The notes: a model not told the origin generated them from the sequence alone. A DNA stretch of 64,000 bases from Atopsyche davidsoni (GCA_022113835.1 JAILWY010000010.1:2815501-2879500), one strand, 5' to 3'. Counted from the stretch's first letter, positions 45,500-57,360 are shown. A program made the numbers and translations.

Positions 45500-48400
45500 C
45501 AGATCTTTTAAGATTAAATAAAGTTTAAAGAAGTTCTCGCAGCGGTAAATCTTAAAAGTCACTTGCGAACAAGGCTGTAAAGTTCCTAAGCATACAATAA
45601 TGAGCTGGCTTCCCTTCATCTACGTTCTTAGCTTTATTTCACAAAATATAAACAAGAATGAAAATAATGAGGGAACACGACAATATTTCATATATTTTTT
45701 TTACAAAAGACCGTCGACATAGAATTCTATGCCTTCTTGAAGATTATTAAAAATATTTTCTCAATATTTCGCAACGTTATTAAATTCATAATAATTTTTC
45801 AGTCAATGCAAATATACTATTTGGAACAAATGCTCCAAGTGAATACGAAAATTAATAATATGTGTTGATTTGGCTATTGCCGGCAAGTGACGGAAGAAGC
45901 GGGGTAAAAAACGATAAAACAAGGAAAAACTTTTCTTTAGAACTATTCATATGAAATATTTCAAAAAGCAAATATCATATAAAATAGGAAATCGGAAATT
46001 CTGAAAAAAATGACATTGTCTGTTCGATTTCCACTTCCGGGAAACTATATCCTAACGTACGGCTCCTTTTTACGGATCATTTAATTTTCTTTGATATTTT
46101 AGTATTTTTTGACTGCCTTCGTATTTGAGACGTTTTATTTTTATCGTAGAGAGGTGTTGCGGCCATGTTTTATCATTGTGCACTGAGAGCAAATCAGTTT
46201 TTTTTTTTCAATTTTTCGAGGAAATTTCACAATTTGTAATAAAAGGTGGAGGTCGGATATCTTGAACGAACATAATTTTATTATCAAAATAAAACATATC
46301 GAAAAAACATTGTTCTGCTGATAAAAAATTTAATGTACAGAAATTGAAATTGAAATACTTCGGAAATTATTTAAAAAGAGTTACAACTCTCAACAAATGA
46401 TGATTTTTTATTTAAAATGATTACTATAAATCTTGGGTACCGAAAGGAGAAAATTTGTAAAATACAAATAATTAATTAATTACGAAATTACACGAAGCGT
46501 TGTGTTTGTATTTGTACGACTTATCAAAGCTGTGTTATTTATATAAAAAGTGGCGAAAGTAAAATTGAACAACAAAAAAATGTTTTATGCATTTAAATCG
46601 GTAGCAAAATGTTACGATTTTTGGTATTTTATTTAAGTTCCCTTTTATTTGTATTATATCTCGAGGTATGATATGAAATAAAAAAAATATTATTTCTATG
46701 AAACGTTTCTTCTAAAAGAGTAGACCGTCAATGTCACCTAAATAGATAGCCGCGTCCGCTGACCAACCCTTGTTATCAAAGATTTTCACCGTCATCTCTT
46801 TCTATTTTCATCATACGAAATAGGTTTAGTTTCCACGTTATTTTATTGAAGATTTGTGTTGATATTTCTCCATTTATTGTGAAAATTATAAAATAAAAGC
46901 TTATTTTTAATTTAGGGCATTTTATGTTTTTTAAAAAAAGATAGTTGTCAGTTATCAAAAAAAAAAAAATCACTTGTATGTTATTTTATTTATATTACTA
47001 ATATGTACTCGATTTTTATCAATTGTAGTAAAAGGCAAATGAGCAATGTGTAATTTTTGTGAATAACAGTTCTTTTCGGCTTAGGAAAACGCTATATTTG
47101 AGTTTATCATTAAAAATACATTTTTTTCCCATTGTCGTTTCATTACGTTTTACCTCTAAAAAAACGAATATTAAAATAAAAATTCAAAACAAATCTTATA
47201 TCAATCCGCATGCATTTGAAATTTAATTTAATATCATTGCCAAAAACAATTCGACAAAAAATTGAATTCTTGCTGCTCGGATTGGAAAAAAATCTTTTGC
47301 AGAAAATTGTTTACGGGATTCCTCCCTTGTTTCATATTTGTATCGCCCCGGGGTAAGTAAAAATGGAAGCTCCCCTCTCACGCACCCAGCACCTACTTTT
47401 TTCCAGCTAGATAAGTTAAATCAACCTCTACTTAAAAAATCAACGGCAGTTCGTTTTTACATCTGACTTCTCGTCTCAGTTGACGATTTCGCCAGTCAAC
47501 TCTTTCTGATAAAACTTCAGAAGATTTTATTATACAGATACGCACCAGAAGGTGATTTCACCGTTTATCTATACAAGGACTTATTATTGCCTTTGAGTAT
47601 GGTATTTACAACTTGTGTCACTTATAATTTTCATGGATGAGAATGAGATCGTAACGTTTTGGCAGCCGTGGATATTTTCGGATCTATTGGTCTTTCGACG
47701 ATACAATGCTGCGACAATCAAAAATTAAAAAGTCTAATTTATTTATAAATATATTTTTCACTTACATGTGTCCAATACGTGAAATAAATCATTTTATTTG
47801 ACATTTATTTCAACAACAGAGTGTATATATTGGTGATACATTGCTGGCAAGTGATTGTATAGTTGACTAGTGGTTAAACCGCTGACCCTTGATTGAAAGT
47901 TTACAGTTTGTAAATTGTAAATCTCACCCTGATGTAATTAAATCGACCTTTATTTCAGTTTGTCGATTCGAATTGTTATTACATGTAAAGTTAATAATTT
48001 TTTCAACAAAAGTAATAATAATATTGTCATATTTTATACTAATATAAAAAAATATTTATCTGAAAAATTTATAATAGAGGTGTTACCATCTTTGGCCTTT
48101 GCAAAGCTTTTGCTAATCAAAAGCTATCTGTAGTGTTTTTTATAAATTTTATAACAAAAATATCTTTACGAATATTACTTTTAAGAATTTTTTTGACGGA
48201 AATTACTATTATCAAAGAAGAGTTTATATCCCATAGATATTTTTTTTTTTTAATTAAATTTAATAGAATTCAAAAGTGATATTGAAACGTCGTATTTATT
48301 AATTTAAAAAATAGTACACAAAATTTATAATCACTTAAAGAGAATCATGTTGATAATAACTAATCAGTTTCAATTTTTTAAGTCATTAAATTGTTAACAG

Positions 48401-49380
48401 TTTGTAAAAGTCACACAATTCAAACAAAAGTTTCACACAAACAAAACACTCCACAAAAAGTAAATAGCTCTTCTTTGAGCCGAAGACTGAATTTAATTAT
48501 TTTCAACCAAAGACTAAATAATGATGGTATTTTCGTAACAAGTCTAAAAATATTATTTTGTGAAAGAAAATCTCTTCGGTAGACTCTTAAGGGAAGCAAA
48601 TGTATTGACTGCACGTCACTAAGGATCCTACCAGAAGCTCTCAAGCCAGCGAAATAATATAACATGAGCCAATGATATCAAATACAAATATTTTCATTTA
48701 TATCAAAAAATGAAAAAAAAGATTTGACTTTATTTGTGGCTAAAGCTTAAAACAATCTTCGAAGAATTTGTTAATTTCTATTTTTTTCTATACCTCGAGA
48801 GAAGAGTAGAATTTTATCTATAATCTTTGTCTCTTTTATGTATATTTTTTTACTTTGAACTCCTCAATCCTTTTCGATTTTAAAGGCTTTTGAATATATG
48901 ATGTTTTAATATTGGACATGTATAAGTATCATTGAAGTGTAAGACAATCTGGTTTGCACATATGCACTTATTTTTTTTTTTAAATGCTACGAAAATAATG
49001 ATATTTTTTATTATGCAATGAAATAACAAAATTTTTCACTGTGCATTGCAATTAAGTTACGTATATAATTTTATTATTAAATTTAAAGCCTCAAAAGAAG
49101 ATAGAAAATCTTATTTCGAATGTGATACTTTAAAAACAGATTTTAATAATATTTTAAATAACAGTGAAAAACATGCGGTCTGAAGCATTTGTGATAGAAT
49201 AAAATAATTTAATAAATAATAGTGCGTCAACAAACCCGGTTTTGTGAGTAATTTTAGAATCAATAAGAAATCCGATTCCTAGAATCTGCCTTTTACATAT
49301 TTCTTTACGAACAAAAAAGGACATCACTAGCTCGCTTAAGGAGTTCAATACATCGACAAGTATATTTTTGTTGTTGGGGT
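45500..49380. other. AT-rich non-coding stretch
   Basis: No gene was recognised. 47330-47420 and 48590-48650 are locally less AT-rich. The frame at 48420-48665 (minus) contains no motif I can place. Confidence 0.45.
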
Positions 49381-49389
49381 ATTTTCAGT

Positions 49390-49610
49390 TTATGAACAAA
49401 TATCGCATTCTGGAGAATTCTCCGAATGCCGAGTGGGGCTCTCCTTACGCGCCAGGAAGGTTGAACTCGGGTCGGTGTAGGGTTGCGAAGCCCTGCAAGC
49501 CTCCCTATCCGTTTTTTTGATATCCGTTGCGACACTTCATTATTGGAAAAGGGATTATTGGGCTAGAGAGGGGGCGGCGCGGGGGAGGGAGTCGTATCAG
49601 AGTGCGTATT
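49390..49610. other. GC-rich island
   Basis: Contains GCCGAGTGGGGCTCTCC, GGTTGCGAAGCCCTGCAAG and AGGGGGCGGCGCGGGGGAGG. Minus-strand frame 49305-49535 has no recognisable domain. Confidence 0.35.
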
Positions 49611-50009
49611 AGTCGATTTTTTTTATTTGACTAAAGCTCATTCTATTTGAGTTCTGGCTAGTTGACTCCACCCTCTTTTATCCAATTGATATTTTTGGGG
49701 ATGATGTGAATTACCCGGTGTGAACTTACGAGGATAAGTTAATGCGGTTTAATTATTTTGTATTTGCATCAAATCCCGCCAGCCTGACCGCAATGGCCGG
49801 TAAATTTTGTGAATAAATTATATCATATTTAAGCCACGCCATGGATTACATATGTAAATATTTTGTGTTCATTAAGATATATATTAAATATGTATACCTG
49901 AAACTGTGCCAAATATATTTCGTTTTCCCATTACACAAAATTCATAGAAAATTTTGTGGATATAGATTTTTACTATCACTTACATTATTTTTAAAGTCAA
50001 TAAGCAAAA

Positions 50010-50200
50010 TATAAGGAAATTCAATATTTTTGACAAAGAGTACTTGGTGGAATTCCATTTTAATATTTTTGAGTAAAATACTTATCAAACAGAGTATCAA
50101 ACACTCTGTTTGATAATGCCAACTTGAAAGGTTGGCGAAACCGGTCACAAATAAAAACGAACATATGGAAAATCACTCAAGTATTTTACTCAAAAATATC
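50010..50200. repeat. dispersed repeat family 1, most complete copy, fold-back structure
   Basis: ATATTTTTGAGTAAAATACT (starting 50069) is inverted at 50177-50197. Inside, TTATCAAACAGAGT and ACTCTGTTTGATAA form a 14-bp hairpin, immediately followed by GCCAAC-TTGAAAG-GTTGGC (a 6-bp hairpin) and GAAACCGGTCAC. Outside the left arm is the family core in reverse (GACAAAGAGTACTTGGTGGA). The hairpin plus GAAAC...GTC resembles a hammerhead ribozyme core, but the C and G expected in CTGATGA are replaced and an extra T is present. Confidence 0.75.
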
Positions 50201-51189
50201 AAAGTACGAGTATAAGGGCAAAATAATGTTCAATGCGTAGGTTTGGAGTTATTTCCTTACATTAAAAAATAAAATAATCGAAAACACATGAATCTTGATG
50301 TGTTACATGTTTTTAATTTTAATAAAAACTAACAAATACAGTACATTTCAATTTTTTATAATTAAATAATCATTTTATTGATTTTGAAGAAAACATTTTT
50401 TGATATTCTCGGTGTGAATGCAAAACGTGAATACTTATGTTTAAACAGGAATTAGTATTAAATAAAAAAATGGTGAATTAAAAACGTATAGATTAATAAT
50501 TATTTAAAAAACATTAAAAAATAAAGACGAATAGAAAAAGATCTATAGTTCTTCATGATTAAGAGGAATATAAAAAACTTATAGCATGTTGACAATACAG
50601 AGAAATTTATTGCCTGATTTTAGTTTTTTGCGCCCCGAAAAAAAAGGAAAACTTATTTTACTCGGCGATATTGGGAACACTTTCGGAATATCAAATCATA
50701 TTTTGTACGGATATTTCTAGTATTATCAAACAATAAAATTATTTTTGGCACATACTTCATTCGGACATGCTTAGCACAAAAAATATAAATCTGTGAAAAA
50801 ACAACACCGAGCAGCTCATTCAGTTTCCCCATGCTTGCCTTTTATTCTTCAGGAATCATGGGATATGATATTTCAAAAATATATTTAGAAACAGTTAATG
50901 TTGGTCAAAACTGTTCAAAATGTTATGTTATAAAATGAATAAATTATATATCAAGTGTTATACAGCACTCAGGTGGAGAAATTATGGACGTAGCTTATAT
51001 GGAATATTTGATATAAACCTCTGTCACGGAATAAATCAAAAGTAATTATATTTGTATATTGAATTTGTTTAGCGAAAAAAAAACACAAAACTTTGAATCG
51101 CTTCAGCGTCAATGAAATAATTGTTTCAGACAGGAAATAATAAACAGAATTATATGGGTCAGGGAAGGAGTAATAAACCTAAAATCAAG

Positions 51190-51440
51190 AAGAAATTTCA
51201 TTCGCTGCGTAGCAATTAATCGTCTGCACTCACCGGAAGTGAGTCAGAAAAGGCTGCTTTGTCTCTGGGAAGGCTCTCGGAGGCCTAAGGTAGTAATAGC
51301 TCTTTTCGTGCAATCAAGTGTTAATGAAAGCGACACCGCTTTGTCGGGGGACGACAAACATTCCGCTTCCGGTGCGCCGTTTGTTCCAATCCTAATGGTA
51401 AACTTTGCGATAGTTCAGGCTGTCGCCCGAAGTCTGGGAT
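51190..51440. other. GC-rich island
   Basis: Starts near GCTGCGTAGCAATTAATCG and includes ACACCGCTTTGTCGGGGGAC and CTTCCGGTGCGCCGTTTG. The plus-strand frame 51239-51442 lacks a family motif. A shorter, similar GC-rich stretch is at 53200-53480 (AACACCGCTGGAGTGACACC), with weak resemblance only. Confidence 0.35.
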
Positions 51441-51829
51441 AAATAAATACCTTCAACTCCGTCAAAATTATGAGTTGTATCCTAAAACATGTGTGCCAAA
51501 TAAAATTTAAAAAAAAAAGTCTTATTGATATTATCTAGGCTTTTGCACAAAACTTTAGAAATACGCAGAAAGAAATTTAAAATTTAAAACACGCTATATT
51601 TTGAACTGCTTACTTTTTACCTTCGTCATATACATTTCAATTATTATTATATTTTAGCATTTGACGAAGTAAACTCGTAAAGAATAAATACTCGAGAATA
51701 GTGAATTGATTACTTCCTTGAATATGATAATCGATAATCCATTTCAAACTTTACACATGTTCACGAGATTGATGTAGATATCTACAGTATTAAGCTGTCA
51801 ATACCGATTACACGACGGGCCAATATTCC

Positions 51830-52880
51830 ATGACTCCAGCCCGAGGAATATACACAAAACAAAATTCTAAATAAAATTTCACTCCGCGGCCTCCAAGGCA
51901 GAGAATTTAATCTGCAAATTTAGCATCCTGACAGTACTTTGAAATTAATTTCAACTAATCATTAGAGCGGAAAACTTGGCTGGAAGATGCTCTATCTGGG
52001 AGAATGCCACGTATACGAGAAGGGATAGCAACCATATTTATGCTGGCGTGTGCGGAGAGAAATTTCTTGCATACATACTTTTCGTGAAATAATTATGTGA
52101 TATAAAGGAAACGTAAAATACGCGTCTCGGGAAGGCAGGCGAGGTGTGCGAGGAAATTGCGTGTTTACTCCATGACAAGGAGCAATTCGTTATCGAATTT
52201 TTAATGCAACATTAAATAAAGAACTTGCTTAGAGGCGTTTCATTAATACCGCGCGGAAATTAGTACAAGCCCTAAGCGAATAAAATACTTGCACTTCTGT
52301 GCTCGACAAATTAATGTTGCGACTGTATATAAAAATGTGGAATTTAAAATACGAAAATTCAGTAATCAAAAAATGATTAAATATCGTATTCTAGCTGTAA
52401 ATATGTTTACCTAACAGACTGAATATTTTTAGATGATATTCAATTTATAAAAAAAAATTGTTTAGTACGTGTATAAACTTATTTGTATAAAAAAATATTC
52501 AAATATTGTTATGGATATGAATATGTTTATCTGTCATTATTATAAAGTATTTAGTAATTAAAGCATTACATTTATTCATGGTACAAAAAACAATAAAAAT
52601 ATAAAAAAATATGTTATATCTAATTCTAATCCATTAGACTTTTCATGTTATCTATAAATTAATTTATTGATTGCTCATGTACAGTGGGTGACAAACAAGA
52701 ACTGAATGTAAAGAGCATCAATAAATATTAAATTCATAACAGGTTAATATACGTAACCTTAAATTAGCTAACTCGATCGTGAACACTAGTCACAATTGTT
52801 AGGTCAAGTTTATTCGTATTGAAGTTATAAGCTTACACTTATAGATATAGCTGTATTTATTAAAATGAATGGCACCCACT
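51830..52880. other. unique non-coding stretch, GC-richer at its left
   Basis: 51830-52160 has many CpG sites (CTCGGGAAGGCAGGCGAGG) and no clear frame. The rest is AT-rich. Confidence 0.35.
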
Positions 52881-52985
52881 AAACTATTTTCCCCTTAGAA
52901 AACCATGAACACTGCTCAGCATGAGTGTATGCTCAGTGAAATGGTCCACAACCTCCTCTGAGGACAGGTACTTGATGATGAAGAA
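52874..52985 (+). repeat. dispersed repeat family 3
   Basis: CTTAGAAAACCATGAACACT, AGCATGAGTGTATGCTCAGT and CAACCTCCTCTGAGGACAGG; matches 62124-62232 over its whole length and 9847-9945 in reverse. GAGTGTATGCTC and CCTCTGAGG are near-palindromic, so the unit could fold. Confidence 0.75.
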
Positions 52986-53739
52986 GAAAAAAGTATGTAA
53001 GTATAAACACTTATAGAAAACTCCTATTCATTAAATATCACTCACATATTTCATGTTAAAAAATATACTCACAAAATTAAACATCGTTTTTAATAACCTT
53101 ATTACATAAAACCATACTTGGACATCCCAGACGGAACCTGAATATTTTCAACGTGAAAAATAACATAAACAGGTTTAAACACTGAAAAAAACTATCCAGT
53201 GTCTGCTTTCAGAAACACTCGCAAGACCCTGTAAAATGTTTATGAAAGCAAACACCGCTGGAGTGACACCCGGCGACGAAAACTCCTTTCAGCCTTCAAG
53301 TGTTAAATAAAAATGTCAAGGGGTTCTTTATTGCGGTTGCATCAGTTAGCTAAGTGTAGGAGGTGTGAGGCGCTGGAACGATTTATCCCAAAGAATTAGT
53401 TCTTTGCTAAATTGCCTTCAAGCAGATTTGTTGGCTGGAACAGTGAGTGTATCTGAAATCCCCCGCCAGGGTCTGGTAAACACAATCACGAAGTACAGAA
53501 TTTGATACTTGTTATTGTGCTATTCAAATACAGCGGATTTGATATCATTTCTGGCACAACAAAAAAAAGAAACATAATTTGTATTCAATTATATTCAAAC
53601 AACAAACGTTTTTAACAAACAACCAATTGGTGGAGGTGATTTCTGAAGTTCATAGAAATCCTTCAAATTTATAATTTGTAATCAAAATTTGATTTTTGTG
53701 GGTGTTTTTTTTTATATAAATCTGTCAAATGTAACAGCG

Positions 53740-53925
53740 CTGAGAGTTCCGATTCTGAAAAACACCCTCAGCGTGTTGATGTCCCCGCGTGTAGCAGAAT
53801 ATCATCCCTTGATAATTCCGGTTGGGAAGCGACGAGAAGCACGGCTGAAGCGTTCAACATTTATATTGCAAAGCGGCAGCACAAAAGTATCTCGACACAA
53901 GCCAGCGATCGCGAGTGGTGTGCTC
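53740..53925. other. GC-rich island left of the tandem duplication
   Basis: Includes GATGTCCCCGCGTGTAGC and AAGCCAGCGATCGCGAGTGG. Overlapping frames on both strands have no recognisable domain. Confidence 0.3.
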
Positions 53926-54211
53926 GCATCATAATATACACCCCCTTTCCAAGCCCAGTCACCCCGGCGACGTGGCAAAGAATATTTGATTGGATTCAAA
54001 TGCTGCAAATAAAACTACTTTGGTTTTTTTTACCATTCAGTACTAATAACTAGACGTTATCCGTAACAATAAATATTAAAAAAAATATATACAAGTATTC
54101 ATTGAACGAAATTTCAAATAGTGAATGTGTACATTTTTATGCAAAGTAATTTTTTTCAATATATATTTAAAGCTGTGTTTTGAGTATTTTAGGAATATTA
54201 TTTAAGTCTTA

Positions 54212-54282
54212 TTTTTTGGATTGAACGTCAATCAGATGCGTATTTATTACCCATTACGGGTTCATTATATTATTACTAATAT
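54212..54282 (-). repeat. dispersed repeat family 2, flank module
   Basis: Reverse orientation of the module at 8626-8700: TTGGATTGAACGTCAATCAG, then ATGCGTATTTATTACCCATT. It is followed by ATTACTAATAT and the truncated element. Confidence 0.75.
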
Positions 54283-54439
54283 AAAAAAAATTCTCGTTAA
54301 ACGGAAGTGATTCGTTAGTACAAGGGTTAGTACACCGGCCATGTAAGCCAGGGGATGTGGGCTAAAATCCCACACAAATCACTATGATATTTTTCTGAGA
54401 GTTTCTTTAAATCATCTTCTATGTATGAACTAATGTGCC
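54283..54439 (+). mobile_element. inverted-repeat element with tRNA-like cassette, left end lost
   Basis: The tRNA-like cassette lies at 54307-54382, followed by TATGATATTTTTCTGAGAGT and GTATGAACTAATGTGCCTAA. The right terminus is cut at AATCAT by the tandem duplication junction. The T arm has one change (GCTAAAATCC) compared with the 54.9-kb copy. Confidence 0.75.
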
Positions 54440-54744
54440 TAATCATAATATACACCCCCTTTCCAAGCCCAGTCACCCCGGCGACGTGGCAAAAAATATT
54501 TGATTGGTTTCAAATGCTGCAAATAAAACTATTATGCTTTTTTTTACCATTCAGTACTAATAACTAAACGTTATCCGTAACAATAAATATTAAAAAATAT
54601 ATATACAAGTATTCATTGAACGAAATTTCAAATAGTGAATGTGTACATTTTTATGCAAAGTAATTTTTTTCAATAAATATTTAAACCTATGTTTTGAGTA
54701 TTTTAGGAATATGTCAGATCAATCAGATGCGTATTTATTATATT

Positions 54745-55049
54745 ATTACTAATATGATTAGGCACATTAGTTCATACATAGAAGATGATTTAAAGAAACT
54801 CTGTGTGCCCAGGCCAACCAATATTTGTATTGGTTTTATGTTGATTGGTTCATTGGTTCATATGTAGAGTATGATTGTTAAACATTTTCGATAAACGGAA
54901 GTGATTCGTTAGTACAAGGGTTAGTACACCGGCCATGTAAGCCAGGGGATGTGGGCTCAAATCCCACACAAATCACGATGATATTTTTCTGAGAGTTTCT
55001 TTAAATCATCTTCTATGTATGAACTAATGTGCCTAATCATATTAGTAAT
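54745..55049 (+). mobile_element. inverted-repeat element with tRNA-like cassette, complete copy with perfect 58-bp terminal repeats
   Basis: The left terminus 54745-54802 (ATTACTAATATGATTAGGCA...) is an exact reverse complement of 54992-55049; pairing extends about five bases further out. Between them lie GTGTGCCCAGGCCAACCAAT, a second inner inverted segment GCATTGGTTCATATGTAGAG-like (54850-54880) resembling the terminus, and the 76-nt tRNA-like cassette (54901-54976). The element carries no protein. Its form is that of a MITE, but its interior has polymerase III promoter-like boxes. Confidence 0.85.
54901..54976 (+). repeat. tRNA-like cassette, 76 nt
   Basis: Starts GTGATTCGTTAGTACAAGGG and ends CACACAAATCAC. 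The acceptor GTGATT/AATCAC pairs perfectly and the T arm GTGGG/CCCAC is perfect around CTCAAAT. The anticodon arm CCGGC-CATGTAA-GCCAG has a mismatch and lacks the usual T before the anticodon position (TGT). It is tRNA-derived in form and not expected to be a working tRNA. Two sister copies are at 54307-54382 and 33169-33244. Confidence 0.7.
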
Positions 55050-55063
55050 AATATTATTTAAAT

Positions 55064-55596
55064 TAACATAAAGTTAAATGTGGTAATATAACCGATCAAC
55101 TAGCAGTTTTATCAGTCAAATCAGAGAGAATTAGAAATAGTTATTCAAAGTTGTAAATACATTACAATTATTACAAATAGAGAGATAGTCTTTTAAAAAT
55201 TGTTTTTCGTAAGTTTGTCTTATTTTGTAATTTAATTTAAAAAAAAATTATACTTTTAAATTTTAAATTTATAAGCTGTGTGTTAAATTTATATTGACTT
55301 AATAAAATGATTACGCTGCAGATTTCGAAATTTAATTTTTTTTTTCACTACTTTAATTTTGAGGTTTAATTTTAAATATCATTTTATGTTATGTATTATT
55401 TAATTTCAAATTATTCAATAATGGTTGTGCTCGCGCTTGGTAGTATTTTTACAGAAATGATGTATACTAAAATAGCTGAAAACAGAATTTGAACCCGACG
55501 CCTCTATGTCAGTAATTATCAATGACAAACATTGTGTTACGTGAACTGGTTGTTTATCTTTATTTAAAAAATATATATATATACTCGTATATTTGC
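55064..55596 (-). repeat. left arm of a long inverted repeat
   Basis: Landmarks GGTAATATAACCGATCAACT, CAGTTTTATCAGTCAAATCA, ATGATTACGCTGCAGATTTC, GCTCGCGCTTGGTAGTATTT and CGACGCCTCTATGTCAGTAA all recur, reversed, at 56770-57360. Identity is high but with many indels. The minus strand of 55488-55560 has a tRNA-like look (GGGTTCAAATTC B-box-like; CACGTAACACAATG A-box-like). Confidence 0.88.
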
Positions 55597-56769
55597 GGTA
55601 CTGAACTATTTATTATAAAATGTTTCCAATTAGAAACAAAATGAAATGTTTATTTATTTCAACAATGTAGATAAAAATACGAGAAACTCGATGTTTTTTT
55701 TTTCAATCAATACAGACTTATGAATAAACAAACGTTGTATCTGTTTTTGCAGCGATTTCAGTAAACTAAGACTGTTATATAAAATAACCACAAGAACGCA
55801 TTAAGCGCTTCCGAGGGAAGCTTTCGAGAGTAGAGACTTATGCAGAATGTGCAGGAGCGTAATTGTGGAAATTTATTGCCTTCAGCGGGTATGGTTTTTG
55901 GGGAGGTGTGTTGGGTCGGCAGGGCAATCGAGGGGGAATTGGATTGTTATCCAGACCAACGATAGAAGGCTTCGCAAAGAGATTTCGTGCAGGCTTGCGA
56001 TGTTTTATTACCTGTGCTGTGAATACAAGTGATGACTAATATATTAAATATCCACCTGGATACGCAGGTGTTTTCTACCCTCTCTGTATAATTCTATGTG
56101 TATTCTAATTTCTCATGCGGACCTTCTCGAAGGCGTTTTGATAGATTTCTTCTACCTATAAACAGAACGACGGATATTTTTCATACCCTAAAATGTTTAA
56201 AAGATGTCACGAATTAAGAAAAAAAAATTAAATACACATGCACTGTTAAATTTAGTAATATATTGAGCAAGCCTTTGATATTATGAATACAAACAAGAAG
56301 TCAACCCAAACCATTAATGTAAAAAGTCATTATTGATTAAAAACAAATTAGTCTCGTGTGTATTTAATGAACTCTGAATTTAATCACGTGCCATAGACAG
56401 GGGATGATTCCTATTTGATGTTATATGAAATTTCAGTTTCGACCCATGATAAAGTAATAATATTACCCTTAATGACCTGAAAAGCTGGCACAATCTCATC
56501 GAGTGATGGACAATAAGGAAACGTTGACAACTAATTTTGACTAATAATCGCGTACATTAAATATAAGCGTGGCTTGTTGAATTATTAATTTTAAACATAA
56601 TATCCGTGTGTATTTATATAAATACATAGCCCATGTTCTTTCTCACGTGAACGTTATGTTTTTTGTAGCTCCTCGCCATAGTTTTTATCATTAATTTGAT
56701 TGACATTTTAACCGAATGATATGCGGCAAAAAAGATTTTTTCTCCTGTTTGCAGAAGAACAAAGTGATA
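55597..56769. other. core between the inverted arms
   Basis: About 1.2 kb without a recognisable gene. 55790-56040 is GC-richer (GCTTCCGAGGGAAGCTTTCG); the remainder is AT-rich. If the arms are ends of one transposon, this would be its cargo. If the arms are two independent insertions, it is ordinary flanking DNA. Confidence 0.5.
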
Positions 56770-57360
56770 TCGATAAAATAAATATATTTGTATATATATA
56801 TTTTTTAAATAAAGATGATCAATCAGTTTACGTAGCATAATGTTTGATAATTACTGACATGGAGGCGTCGGGTTTTAATCCTGCTTTCAGCTATTTTAGT
56901 ATACATAATTTATATAAAAATAGTACCAAGCGCGAGCACTATTGTTATTGAATAATTTAAAATTAAATAATACATCACACAAATGAGTATTTAAAACTAA
57001 GCCTCAATATACAATAAAAATCTAGAAGTAGTGAAAAAAAATATTAAATTTCAAAATCTGCAGCGTAATCATTTTATTTTGTCAATATAAATATGAAAAT
57101 AGCTTGATCCAACAATTTTTTACACCCAGCGACAATAATCAAAAAATAAGTAAAAGTATATATTTTATTAAAATTAAATTACAAAATAAGTCAAGCTTAC
57201 GAAAAACAATTTTTAAAAGAATATCTCTCTATTTTTAATAATTGTAATGTATTTACAACTTTGAATAAATATTTCTAATTCACTCTGATTTAACTGATAA
57301 AACTGCTAGTTGACCGGTTATATTACCACATTTAATTTTTTGTTAATTTTATTAACTTTT
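56770..57360 (+). repeat. right arm of a long inverted repeat
   Basis: Reverse complement of 55064-55596: TGACATGGAGGCGTCGGGTT, GTACCAAGCGCGAGCAC, CTGCAGCGTAATCATTTTAT and ACTAGTTGACCGGTTATATT-type boxes in mirror order. It contains an extra segment (about 57100-57160) that the left arm lacks. The tRNA-like part of this arm is on the plus strand, so the two heads face each other. Confidence 0.88.

Larger units (their letters stand above)
53928..55049. repeat. tandem duplication, 512-bp first unit and about 600-bp second unit
   Basis: ATCATAATATACACCCCCTT begins both units, at 53928 and 54440. Both continue through GCCCAGTCACCCCGGCGACG, TTCAGTACTAATAACTA and TTCATTGAACGAAATTTC into the family 2 module and tRNA-like element. 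The copies are very similar in this part. Unit two keeps the complete inverted-repeat element (54745-55049), whereas unit one has lost its left end. Unit two has lost about 18 bp of the module. The junction shows the short homology ATCAT. Confidence 0.9.
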
